Shown in pieces: positions 1 through 8,697 of a stretch of 42,580 bases of DNA (the first letter of the stretch is position 1; each line of letters starts with the position of its first letter). Made by a program: the position numbers and the translations under genes. Below the pieces are notes generated by a model. It saw nothing but the letters and a program-made list of their open reading frames with translations. It was not told where the DNA came from and did no database searches. Origin of the DNA: Candidatus Falkowbacteria bacterium RIFOXYA2_FULL_38_12 (lineage in GTDB: Bacteria > Patescibacteriota > Patescibacteriia > XYB2-FULL-38-15); assembly GCA_001778095.1 (NCBI GenBank), contig MFGA01000020.1, forward strand, positions 139,805 to 182,384, given 5' to 3'.

Positions 1-240
1 AATATTTTTTCGGAACAAGTTTTTGACGATACCACTTATAATGTGATTTCATTTTATTTTAAGAAAAAACAAAAAATATCCGAAAAAAATATTATAAATG
101 CGACAATTTACCCGGAAAATAAAAAAATTAAATTGACGTTGGAAAAAAAATGTGGCTGGCAATTTGGCGGAGAATTTATTTATAAGATAAAGAGTGTTAA
201 AAATGATTTATGTGTTTCATGCCGATTGATTTATAATTAA
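1..240 (+). CDS. C-terminal fragment of a probable DNA (adenine) methyltransferase / RM protein, truncated by window edge
   Basis: Frame is open from base 1 (NIFSEQVFDDTTYNVISFYFKKKQ...VSCRLIYN*). Resembles C-termini of Eco57I/TaqI-like methylases. Followed by a nuclease-like gene. Confidence 0.4.
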   Translation, partial: NIFSEQVFDDTTYNVISFYFKKKQKISEKNIINATIYPENKKIKLTLEKKCGWQFGGEFIYKIKSVKNDLCVSCRLIYN

Positions 241-254
241 AGAAATAAAAAATT

Positions 255-884
255 ATGAGCAAAATAACTGAAAAACAAATTTTGTATATTTTTGAGCACA
301 ATATTAAAGATGTTTGTAAAATAGGTATTGGAACTTTAGAGCGAGCAAAAAATGCACATAGATATTTCGAAAGTAATGAGAAATCAAAGAAAAATAAATT
401 AGCAATTTTTGATTTTGAAAGTACAACAGTTTTAGTTATTGAAAAAATATGCAAACAAGTACTGAAAAGAATAAATACTACTGAATTTTATCAAATTGAA
501 TTTTACAAAGCTTGTATATTATTTAAGTGTCTAGGTGGAAATTTAGACGATAAGAACTCCCAAAATATAGACAGAAGCAAAATTAGCGTTAAAATAACAT
601 CGTCGACAACAAAAAATGAAATTCCATTAACCACTCGCTTTGCTGAACAAACAATTTCGTTAATAGATAAGGCTAATGGTGAAAAAATAAATAAAATTAA
701 AAATTTATTAAACAATAATGGCAACAGAAATGTTTTATTAACTGAAAAAGAATTCGAGGAATTTAATAAACATGGAACAAGAACTGGCTGGAAAAAATAT
801 AAGGATTGGTATTACAGAACTGGTGTTGATGCCACATCTCTGTCTAATTTCATAAGAATAATGGAGCAAAATATGAATAATTAA
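255..884 (+). CDS. Hypothetical protein, possible GIY-YIG/T5orf172-like nuclease domain at N-terminus
   Basis: 209-aa ORF; ILYIFEHNIKDVCKIGIGTLERAK...EKICKQVLKRINTTEFYQI weakly resembles the T5orf172 pattern (YI..KIG...R...E..EF). Confidence 0.5.
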   Translation: MSKITEKQILYIFEHNIKDVCKIGIGTLERAKNAHRYFESNEKSKKNKLAIFDFESTTVLVIEKICKQVLKRINTTEFYQIEFYKACILFKCLGGNLDDKNSQNIDRSKISVKITSSTTKNEIPLTTRFAEQTISLIDKANGEKINKIKNLLNNNGNRNVLLTEKEFEEFNKHGTRTGWKKYKDWYYRTGVDATSLSNFIRIMEQNMNN

Positions 885-902
885 CATAAAAAATAAAAAA
901 AT

Positions 903-1115
903 ATGAATAAAGAAAATTTTATAAAATGTTATTATTGCAATAAAAATTCAAGGTTTAATTTACAAAAAATTTGGGTTAAATACAATATAGATAAAAAAGG
1001 AAATTATAATGAAGATAAAAATTTTGATACTTTTGATGTAGAAGAACCAATAAATGACGACAATCTTCACCTATGCAAAAGTTGTTTTGAAAATTGGTCA
1101 AATGGAAAAATTTGA
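903..1115 (+). CDS. Small zinc-ribbon-like protein (two CxxC pairs)
   Basis: CYYCNKN...LCKSCFENW; spaced CxxC motifs in a 70-aa ORF. Confidence 0.5.
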   Translation: MNKENFIKCYYCNKNSRFNLQKIWVKYNIDKKGNYNEDKNFDTFDVEEPINDDNLHLCKSCFENWSNGKI

Positions 1116-1715
1116 AAATAATAAAAAAATAACCGAAAGATATTTTGCTAAAAGAGTTTTAAATGAAATAGCGCCAGAAGAATGGGTGCAGGCGATATTA
1201 GACACAAACTCATCTCGCAAAAAGGGTAAAAGCGGTGAAAATAAACTTATCTTTATTTTAAAAAAACAAGGATTTAAGGAAGTTTTTGATTGGATGATTT
1301 TTTAAAAACTAATTATTGCGTGGTAAAATTTTCTAAAAAATTCAACTTAAAAAATGTCCGCGAAAATTTGGATGTGAAAATTAATGCTAAAAAGCAAAAC
1401 AAAACTCTTGATTTGATAATTAAGGCGAATAATAAAATTTTGCTTTGCGAAGCCAAACATCTTAACACCGCCGGAGGTGGTCAAGATAAACAAATCTCAG
1501 AGTTGATTGAAATACTTAATCTAAACGAAAAAAATGGAGTTTCTTATATTTCATTTCTAGATGGAAAATATTCTAATATTTTATTGAGCGAAAATGGACA
1601 CGGCGACAAAATAACCACGCAGAGAAAAGAAATAAAAAAATTCCTCAATAATAATCCTAATAACTACTGGGTAAACACTGCTGGTTTTACACGCCTTATT
1701 TCTGATTTAAAATAA
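1102..1715 (+). pseudogene. Probable type II restriction endonuclease (PD-(D/E)XK) interrupted by a frameshift at T6 (1298-1303)
   Basis: Frame 1102-1305 (MEKFENNKKITERYFAKRVLNEIAPEEWVQ...EVFDWMIF*) continues in another frame at 1290-1715 (DDFLKTNYCVVKF...KTLDLIIKANNKILLCEAKHLNTAGGGQDKQISELIEIL). D-x(n)-EAK motif. One extra T in the T6 run restores a single frame (...FDWMIFLKTNYCVVKF...). Confidence 0.55.
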
Positions 1716-1725
1716 GGAGTTTTCT

Positions 1726-1754
1726 TTGAATTTAGATTATCCGCGTGTTATAAT
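1726..1754 (+). promoter_or_regulatory. Sigma70-type promoter TTGAAT-N17-TATAAT
   Basis: TTGAAT at 1726-1731, TATAAT at 1749-1754, 17-nt spacer; lies ~280 nt upstream of the htrA-like start. Confidence 0.6.
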
Positions 1755-1873
1755 ATACTCATAATCAATTCTCTAAAAAATTGTTTAGTTTTGTGTTAAA
1801 ATTATAAAGAAATTTTAAAAACATTTTATTTTTTCTCATATTCTAGAATTATATTTCAAAACACTAAGCGATT

Positions 1874-1976
1874 TTCCCCTCTTAAGCTAAGAGGGAATTA
1901 AGGGGAGTTATGAATCTTTGTTTATAAATTCATCCCTCATAACCCCTCCTATCCTCCCCTTATCTTAAGGGGAGGA
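1874..1976. repeat. Imperfect inverted repeat in the htrA leader
   Basis: cccctcttaagctaagaggg local hairpin; ggggagttatga ... tcataacccctcc and ccccttatcttaagggg arms. Confidence 0.6.
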
Positions 1977-2031
1977 GACGCAAGTCCGGTTTTGACATTT
2001 GATATCTAAGATTTGAGATCTTGCAAATATT

Positions 2032-3312
2032 ATGTTAGAAAAAAAAGACATCAAAAAAGTATTTGCGATTACAATAATAGTCGGGTTTTTGTTTGGAGGT
2101 TTTGCGGGCGGTTCGCTCGGAGTTTTGGGAGGGGTTTATGGGGAAAGTCATATAATTCCTTGGTTTCAAGATAGATTCTTGGGGGGTACTGAAAATGCCG
2201 AAAACGATCAGGCAAACGAAAATAAAACTCAAGCTGTAGTTGAAGACTCTGCGACGATTGAAGCGGTAAAAAAAGTTTCTCCATCAGTTGTTTCCATTAT
2301 AATTTCTAAAGATTTAAGCAAATTATACAATTCCACCGGCACCAATCCATTTTTTCCCGGTTTTGGTTTTCCCTTTGGATTTAGTTTTGGTTCGCCCGCC
2401 CCCACCACCCCAAGTGAAGGGGGTAAGCCGGGAGAGGGGAATAAGCAGGAAATCGGTGGCGGAACAGGATTTATCATTTCCGAGGACGGCTTGATTTTGA
2501 CTAACAAACATGTTGTTTCCGACAAAGAGGCGGAATATACGGTTCTTACCAACGATAATCAAAAATATGATGCTAAGGTAATTGCCACGGACCAATTCCT
2601 TGATATAGCCGTGATTAAAATTGAAGCAAAGGGATTGCCGACAGTGGAATTGGGCGATTCTGATACAATAGAGTTGGGTCAAACAGTTATTGCGATTGGA
2701 AATGCGCTGGGCGAATATAAAAATACTGTAACCAAAGGGGTGATTTCGGGAGTGGGAAGAAGGGTGGTGGCAAGCGATAAAAGCGGAGGATCGGAAGTCA
2801 TTGAGGAGGCCATTCAAACAGACGCGGCGATTAATCCGGGAAATTCCGGCGGACCGCTCGTCAATTTAGCCGGGCAAGTAATTGGAATAAATACGGCAGT
2901 AAGCGGAGAGGGGCAATTGATTGGCTTTACTATACCGATAAATGTTGCCAAGCAGGCGATAGAAAGTGTCAAAACTAATGGAAAAATCGTCAGGCCGTGG
3001 TTGGGAGTCAGATATATTCTTTTGGATGAGACTATTGCTAAAAATAACCATATTGAGGTAAGCTATGGAGCTTTGGTAGTAAGAGGCAAAGTAGATACGG
3101 ATTTAGCAATTATTCCGGGTTCGCCGGCAGATAAAGCGGGTTTGGTGGAGAATGATATAATTTTAGAAATTAACGGTCAGAAAATAGACGGGGAGCACCC
3201 GCTGGCGAATGAAATCGCCAAACACAAAATCGGCGAGGAGATAGAATTGAAAGTTTTAAGCAAAGGAAAAGAAAAAATGGTAAAGGTGAGTTTAGAGGAA
3301 TTTAAGGAATAA
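2032..3312 (+). CDS. HtrA/DegP-like S1C serine protease with PDZ domain, N-terminal membrane anchor
   Basis: TNKHVV, DIAVIKI, NPGNSGGPLVN catalytic motifs; C-terminal PDZ (GSPADKAGLVENDIILEINGQKI); hydrophobic N-terminus. Confidence 0.9.
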   Translation: MLEKKDIKKVFAITIIVGFLFGGFAGGSLGVLGGVYGESHIIPWFQDRFLGGTENAENDQANENKTQAVVEDSATIEAVKKVSPSVVSIIISKDLSKLYNSTGTNPFFPGFGFPFGFSFGSPAPTTPSEGGKPGEGNKQEIGGGTGFIISEDGLILTNKHVVSDKEAEYTVLTNDNQKYDAKVIATDQFLDIAVIKIEAKGLPTVELGDSDTIELGQTVIAIGNALGEYKNTVTKGVISGVGRRVVASDKSGGSEVIEEAIQTDAAINPGNSGGPLVNLAGQVIGINTAVSGEGQLIGFTIPINVAKQAIESVKTNGKIVRPWLGVRYILLDETIAKNNHIEVSYGALVVRGKVDTDLAIIPGSPADKAGLVENDIILEINGQKIDGEHPLANEIAKHKIGEEIELKVLSKGKEKMVKVSLEEFKE

Positions 3313-3348
3313 TTTAACGACATTTGATGTTATTTGTTTTTGTTTTTT

Positions 3349-3414
3349 GTCATCCCCGCGAAGGCGGGGATCCACTCTTCTAAAAAAGTAGATTCCCGCC
3401 TGCGCGGGAATGAC
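3349..3414. repeat. Palindromic repeat family A (GTCATCCCCGCG...CGCGGGAATGAC)
   Basis: GTCATCCCCGCGAAGGCGGGGATCCACTC...GTAGATTCCCGCCTGCGCGGGAATGAC; also at 7045-7134 and 40586-40655. Confidence 0.85.
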
Positions 3415-3425
3415 AATTAGTTTTT

Positions 3426-4527
3426 ATGAAAGAAATCACCCAACAATTAAAAAATTTAATAGAGAAAATCTCTGTCGCCTGGAGGTTACTTTGACCTTCC
3501 AAAAGATAAGCTAACGATCATTGCCCTTGAAGAAAAAATGAACGAGCCGAATTTTTGGAAAGATACAAACGAGGCAAAAAAAATCACCCAAGAATTAAAA
3601 GCGTTGAAAGACAGATTTTTAGCTTGGGAAAATTTAAAAAAAGAAGCGGAAGAAATTTTTGAATTGTCCGAGGTTGCCGATGAGGAGAAAATGATTGATG
3701 AGATAAAAATTAAAGCAGAAGAGCTTGAAAAAATATATAAAAAATTAGAGTTTCAGATTTTCTTTGATAAAGAATATGATAGTAAAAATGCGATTTTGAG
3801 TATCCATGCCGGAACGGGTGGAACTGATGCCGAGGATTGGACGGAAATGCTTTTGCGAATGTATTTAAGATTTTCCGAAAAGAAAGGATGGAAAGCTAAA
3901 ATTATTGACGAGAATCGCGGAGGAGAGGCGGGGATTAAAAATGTTACTTTGGAAATAAGTGGTCAAATGGTTTATGGATGGTTAAAAAGCGAATCGGGCG
4001 TTCATAGACTGGTACGCATTTCTCCGTTTGATGCGGAAAAGATGCGTCACACTTCATTCGCTCTTGTGGAAGTTTTGCCAGAGCTTGATGATGTTTCGGA
4101 AATTGAAATTGATCCGAAGGATTTACGCATAGATACTTTTTTATCAAGCGGACACGGCGGACAATCTGTCCAGACAACATATTCGGCAGTAAGATTGGTC
4201 CATTTGCCAACAGGAATTACAGTAAGCTGTCAAAATGAGCGATCGCAAACGCAAAATAGGGAAATAGCTTTGAAGATTTTGAAAACAAAGTTATTACGAT
4301 TGCAGGAAGAAACAAAAGAGAAAGAAATTGGAAAAATGAAAGCCGGGGTTATGGCTGCTTGGGGGAATCAGATTAGATCTTATGTTCTTCAGCCATATAA
4401 AATGGTAAAAGACCATAGGACAAAATACGAAACGGCTGATACAGACGCAGTTTTAGATGGGGAGCTGGAGTTGTTCGCCGAAGAGTATCTTAGACAAATC
4501 ACTAAGCGAATAGAAAGCAAATCATAA
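3426..4527 (+). CDS. prfB: Peptide chain release factor 2 with programmed +1 frameshift (in-frame TGA at 3492-3494)
   Basis: Zero frame MKEITQQLKNLIEKISVAWRLL-TGA; +1 frame continues LDLPKDKLTIIALEEKMNEPNFW...; GGQ region SGHGGQSVQTTYSAVRLVHLPTGI; shift site GGAGG-TTA-CTT-TGA-C. Confidence 0.95.
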
Positions 4528-4533
4528 GCGAAT

Positions 4534-4917
4534 ATGCGGGAGGAAATTGTTTACCCCGAACTTAGCTATAAATTAGTTGGAACCGCTTTTAAGGTTTATA
4601 ATTCTTTAGGATTTGGATGCCGAGAATTATACATGCAAAGAGCTTATGCTAAAGAATTATCTACGGAAGGAATTATTTTTATACGCGAGAAAGAGATTAA
4701 ATTGATATATGACGGTCAAGAAATAGGAAAATATAGATTAGATTTTATTGTTGATAATAAAGTAATAGTTGAGTTAAAAGTTGTGCCCATTGTAAAAAAC
4801 ATTCACATACGACAAGTGCTTGAATATTTAAACGCTACCAAATTTAAGTTAGCAATTTTAATTTATTTTACTTCTAATGGCGTAGTTTATAAACGCGTGG
4901 TTAATCCCAACATTTAA
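4534..4917 (+). CDS. GxxExxY family protein
   Basis: GTAFKVYNSLGFGCRELYMQRAY...LDFIVDNKVIVELKVV...HIRQVLEYLNATKFKLAILI; characteristic family motifs. Confidence 0.85.
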   Translation: MREEIVYPELSYKLVGTAFKVYNSLGFGCRELYMQRAYAKELSTEGIIFIREKEIKLIYDGQEIGKYRLDFIVDNKVIVELKVVPIVKNIHIRQVLEYLNATKFKLAILIYFTSNGVVYKRVVNPNI

Positions 4918-4947
4918 CATTCGTTTATTATTCGCTTTAATTAGCTT

Positions 4948-5871
4948 ATGATTCGCGTATTAGTGACTGGCGGAGCGGGGTTTATCGGCTCCAATATCGT
5001 TGACGCTTTAATAGAAGATGGAAATAGCGTTGTTGTGGTTGATAATTTATCTACCGGTAAAAAAGAAAATCTAAATCCCAAGGCGAAGTTTTATCAAGTT
5101 GATATTAGAGACAAGGGGATTGAGGATATTTTTAAAAAAGAAAAGCCGGATTATGTTTGTCATCAAGCGGCACATCTTGATGTTCGCGAATCTGTCCGAA
5201 AGCCTATTTGGGACGCGGAAAATAACATCATCGGTTCGCTAAATATTTTAGAAAATTGTGTAAAATATAAAGTTAAAAAAATTGTTGTTGCTTCAACCGG
5301 CGGGGCGATATACGGCGACGCGAAAATTATCCCCACGCCTGAAAACTATTTAGCCGCTCCGATTTCTCCCTATGGCGTTTCAAAGCTTTCTATTGAGCAT
5401 TATCTTCATTATTATTCCAAAGTTTTTAATCTGCCCTATGTTGCTCTTCGCTACGCCAATGTTTACGGCCCACGTCAAGACTCAAAAGGGGAGGCGGGAG
5501 TGATCGCTATTTTTACGGGAAAATTATTAAAGGGAGAAGAACCGTTGATTTTTGGCAAAGGCAGGCAGACAAGAGATTATGTTTTTGTCGGCGATGTTGC
5601 CCGAGCTAATGTTTTAGCTTTAAAAAATAAAAAAGTTGGTTCGTATAACGTCGGGACTGGAGTTGAGACGAGTGTTAACCAAATATTTAGAAATTTGGTT
5701 AAATTAACTGGAGCTAGTGTAAAAGAAAAGCATATTGATGCCGTTTTGGGAGAGCAGAAGAGGAGTTGTCTTGATGCTTCAAAAATCAAGAAAGATTTTG
5801 GGTGGAAGGTTGGGGTTAATTTTAGTGAGGGATTGAAAAAGACGGTGGAGTGGTTTAAAAATAACAAATAA
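4948..5871 (+). CDS. NAD-dependent epimerase/dehydratase (UDP-glucose 4-epimerase-like, SDR)
   Basis: VTGGAGFIGSNIVDAL Rossmann motif; YGVSKLSIEHY (YxxxK); LRYANVYGPRQ. Confidence 0.9.
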   Translation: MIRVLVTGGAGFIGSNIVDALIEDGNSVVVVDNLSTGKKENLNPKAKFYQVDIRDKGIEDIFKKEKPDYVCHQAAHLDVRESVRKPIWDAENNIIGSLNILENCVKYKVKKIVVASTGGAIYGDAKIIPTPENYLAAPISPYGVSKLSIEHYLHYYSKVFNLPYVALRYANVYGPRQDSKGEAGVIAIFTGKLLKGEEPLIFGKGRQTRDYVFVGDVARANVLALKNKKVGSYNVGTGVETSVNQIFRNLVKLTGASVKEKHIDAVLGEQKRSCLDASKIKKDFGWKVGVNFSEGLKKTVEWFKNNK

Positions 5872-5874
5872 AAT

Positions 5875-7038
5875 TTGCAAGGAGTGTTTTTAAAAAATTT
5901 TTTTCATAAATATTTTGCCGGCAAAATGTCGCGTGAAGTTAAAGAGTTGTTTTTGTCCACGGCCATTTTGGATTTTGCGGTTTCGGCTGTCAGTATTTTT
6001 GAGCCGATTTATCTTTACACTATCGGTTTTTCCGTGGAAAAAATAATTCTTTTTTATATCGCCGTCTATGCGATATATTTTTTTCTCGCGCCTTTGGGCG
6101 GGAAGTTGGCAAGGAGCTATGGCTATGAGCATAGTATTATTTACAGCTCTCCATTTCTCATAATTTTTTATTTGTCTCTCTTTGCTATCCCTTATCATCC
6201 ATTTTTTATTGCCAGCGCGATCATTTCTTTTTCTTTGCAAAAAATGCTTTATTGGCCGGGCTATCACGCCGATTTTGCTCGGTTTGGGAAAGGGAAGGAA
6301 CGGGGGAAGGAAATTTCTAACATGGTGGTTGCAAGTTCTATTGTTTGGATTATCGGGCCTTTTTTGGGAGGAATATTTTTGACGATTTTCGGCTTTAAAC
6401 CACTATTTATAATAGTATCTTTTTTAATTTTAATTTCCAATATTCCTCTTTTAACTACGCCGGAAAAGTTTGTTCCTGTTTATTTTTCATACAAGGAAGC
6501 AATGAAGAAGATTTTCATCAAGGAAAATTGGAGAAAACTTTTTGCTTATTTGGGTTTTGGAGAAGAGCACATAGCTCTTGTTTTGTGGCCATTGTTTATT
6601 TTTTTAGTTATTGGAGAATATGACAAGATCGGACTCCTTGTTTCAACTTCAATATTTTTAGCCACTTTATTGACATTATACTTCGGTTGGCTCGCTGACA
6701 GGGCGCCAAAAAGGAAAATGTTAAAAGTGGGAGTCGGTTTTACTTTATTGAGTTGGATTTTAAAATCCCTTGCTTTTTCCGCTTTGGGAGTTTTTGTGGC
6801 CGATTTTCTATACAGAGTAACCAAAAGAGTGATATATATTCCTTTTACAAGCATTACTTATGAAGAAGCAAAGGATAAAAGCGTAATGCAGGAAATTATT
6901 TTTTTCCAAATGGCTTTGTCTCTGGGGAAAGTTCTTGTGAGTATACTGGCTCTTATTTTGCTTTTCTTCTTCCCGGGAAACTGGGCGATGATTTTTATTT
7001 TGGGAGCAATCATGTCTTTGTTGTATTGTTTAATGTAA
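5875..7038 (+). CDS. MFS-type multi-pass membrane transporter
   Basis: Many hydrophobic segments; loop motif YFGWLADRAPKRKM. Confidence 0.75.
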   Translation: MQGVFLKNFFHKYFAGKMSREVKELFLSTAILDFAVSAVSIFEPIYLYTIGFSVEKIILFYIAVYAIYFFLAPLGGKLARSYGYEHSIIYSSPFLIIFYLSLFAIPYHPFFIASAIISFSLQKMLYWPGYHADFARFGKGKERGKEISNMVVASSIVWIIGPFLGGIFLTIFGFKPLFIIVSFLILISNIPLLTTPEKFVPVYFSYKEAMKKIFIKENWRKLFAYLGFGEEHIALVLWPLFIFLVIGEYDKIGLLVSTSIFLATLLTLYFGWLADRAPKRKMLKVGVGFTLLSWILKSLAFSALGVFVADFLYRVTKRVIYIPFTSITYEEAKDKSVMQEIIFFQMALSLGKVLVSILALILLFFFPGNWAMIFILGAIMSLLYCLM

Positions 7039-7044
7039 TTTCCT

Positions 7045-7134
7045 GTCATTCCCGCCCGCTTCGCCATAGCTTCAGCGAGGCGGGAATCTACTTTTGTAAA
7101 ATTGAGAGTGGATCCCCGCCTTCGCGGGGATGAC
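7045..7134. repeat. Palindromic repeat family A, inverted orientation, with extended arm
   Basis: GTCATTCCCGCC...GGCGGGAATCTAC...GTGGATCCCCGCCTTCGCGGGGATGAC. Confidence 0.8.
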
Positions 7135-7157
7135 AAAAGACTATTATAAAATATATT

Positions 7158-8030
7158 ATGGATTTAACCTCGTCCGAAACAATTAAAGAGTTTCTTCGAA
7201 AAAATAATATTAGTCCAAGCCGAGATCGAGGACAAAATTTTTTGATTGATAAAAATGTTTTAGAAAAAATAGTTGAGACCGCTGACCTCAAAAAAAACGA
7301 TATTGTTTTGGAAATCGGCGCCGGCTTTGGCACTTTGACGGAGAGATTAGTTCAAAAAGCGGGGAAAGTTATCACAGTTGAGTCGGATAGAGGGATATTG
7401 CCGATCCTAAGGAGAAATTTAGAAAATTATAAAAACGTAGAAATTATTGAAAAAGATGTTTTGCAGATTCCCAGTAATTTGTTACCAGTTATCAGTTATT
7501 CATATAAAATCGTCGCTAACTTACCCTACCAAATAACATCAATAGTTTTGCGAAAATTTTTAGAAAGTGAACCTCGACCCAGCGAAATGGTAGTTATGGT
7601 ACAAAAAGAAGTAGCCGAGAGGATCTGCGCTCTTCCCCTCCTTTGCAATGCTACGGCGAGACGAGCGGGCGAGATGAGTATTCTTGCTATTTCCGTTCAA
7701 TTCTTCGGGGAGCCGGAAATAATTGAGATAGTACCCCGAAGCTCTTTTTATCCCGCTCCGGAAGTTGATTCGGCTATTTTAAAAATTTCAAATATCAAAA
7801 AACAAACAGAAAAAAATATTAAAAAAATAGCTCCAAAAGATTTTTTTAGAGTAGTAAAAGTTGGGTTTTCCGCGCGACGAAAACAGCTACATAATAATTT
7901 GACAAATGGGTTGCACCTAAAGAGCGAAGAAGTAAAAAATATTTTACTGGATTTAGGTTTGGATATTCAAGTCCGAGCGCAGGATTTGAGCGTGGACGAT
8001 TGGATAAATTTAGGGAATAAATTAAAATAA
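7158..8030 (+). CDS. rsmA: 16S rRNA (adenine1518/1519-N6)-dimethyltransferase, KsgA/RsmA
   Basis: RGQNFLIDKNVLEKIV; VLEIGAGFGTLTERL; VANLPYQITS; QKEVAERI; contains an unusual internal insertion. Confidence 0.93.
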   Translation: MDLTSSETIKEFLRKNNISPSRDRGQNFLIDKNVLEKIVETADLKKNDIVLEIGAGFGTLTERLVQKAGKVITVESDRGILPILRRNLENYKNVEIIEKDVLQIPSNLLPVISYSYKIVANLPYQITSIVLRKFLESEPRPSEMVVMVQKEVAERICALPLLCNATARRAGEMSILAISVQFFGEPEIIEIVPRSSFYPAPEVDSAILKISNIKKQTEKNIKKIAPKDFFRVVKVGFSARRKQLHNNLTNGLHLKSEEVKNILLDLGLDIQVRAQDLSVDDWINLGNKLK

Positions 8031-8037
8031 TTATAAT

Positions 8038-8084
8038 TTATCCACAGCCATAAAGTTGCTACAAGTATTTTGCGGTGGTATATT
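8038..8084 (+). promoter_or_regulatory. Promoter with upstream DnaA-box-like 9-mer
   Basis: TTATCCACA 8038-8046, 9 nt, TTGCTA 8056-8061, 17 nt, TATATT 8079-8084. Confidence 0.75.
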
Positions 8085-8121
8085 AAGAAAAGGAAAGATA
8101 AAAATATTGGGGGATATTTTT

Positions 8122-8649
8122 ATGGATATAAAGAGAAAACAAATCTTTATTGTAGTTTCGATTTCACTAGTGGCAATATTAGTTAGTATTGTCTTTTTTT
8201 ATTTACGAAATAAACAAGGCGTTAAAACGAATACACCCAAAACAGATTTTCAGATTTTTACGATAAGTGAGAATAGAAAAAGAGAATTACTTTTAGATGA
8301 CACGGACGTAATTTTTTATGATGCCGTAGCGGCGGAATTAATATTGAAAAATAAAACATTTGAAAAAATCAATAAACTCCCATATATTGACGCCAAGCCG
8401 GAACAAGCGGCAGTCATGCTGGGCGGTAAAGAACTTTTCAAAGGTTCGCTGGGTAATCTAAGAATATTGTCGTGCGCTCCGGCTGATTGTGTTGGTGGTG
8501 GCTTATTCGGTCCCCAAGCTATTTTTATAGATATTGTTAATGAGCGTGGAGGTTTTATACAATTTTTAATATACAATAAAGATACAAAACGCATGGTACC
8601 GTTTTATATAGATGAACTTGCTAATTACCTTTCCGGTAAGTCGCCATGA
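8122..8649 (+). CDS. Small membrane-anchored protein of unknown function
   Basis: The ORF track starts at TTG 8056, but that lies in the -35 box; ATG 8122 gives MDIKRKQIFIVVSISLVAILVSIVFFYLRNK, a signal anchor. Confidence 0.7.
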   Translation: MDIKRKQIFIVVSISLVAILVSIVFFYLRNKQGVKTNTPKTDFQIFTISENRKRELLLDDTDVIFYDAVAAELILKNKTFEKINKLPYIDAKPEQAAVMLGGKELFKGSLGNLRILSCAPADCVGGGLFGPQAIFIDIVNERGGFIQFLIYNKDTKRMVPFYIDELANYLSGKSP

Positions 8650-8697
8650 AAGTAACTAAATTTTTGATATTCAATTTAAAAATAACCGTTAGATAAT

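Noticed and set aside
3492-3494. In-frame TGA in prfB as evidence for recoded TGA (code 25)
   Set aside because: Classic RF2 frameshift context; other genes end in TGA and RF2 itself is encoded.
8056-8121. N-terminal extension of the ORF at 8056
   Set aside because: Its TTG start is the -35 hexamer of the predicted promoter; ATG 8122 is the plausible start.
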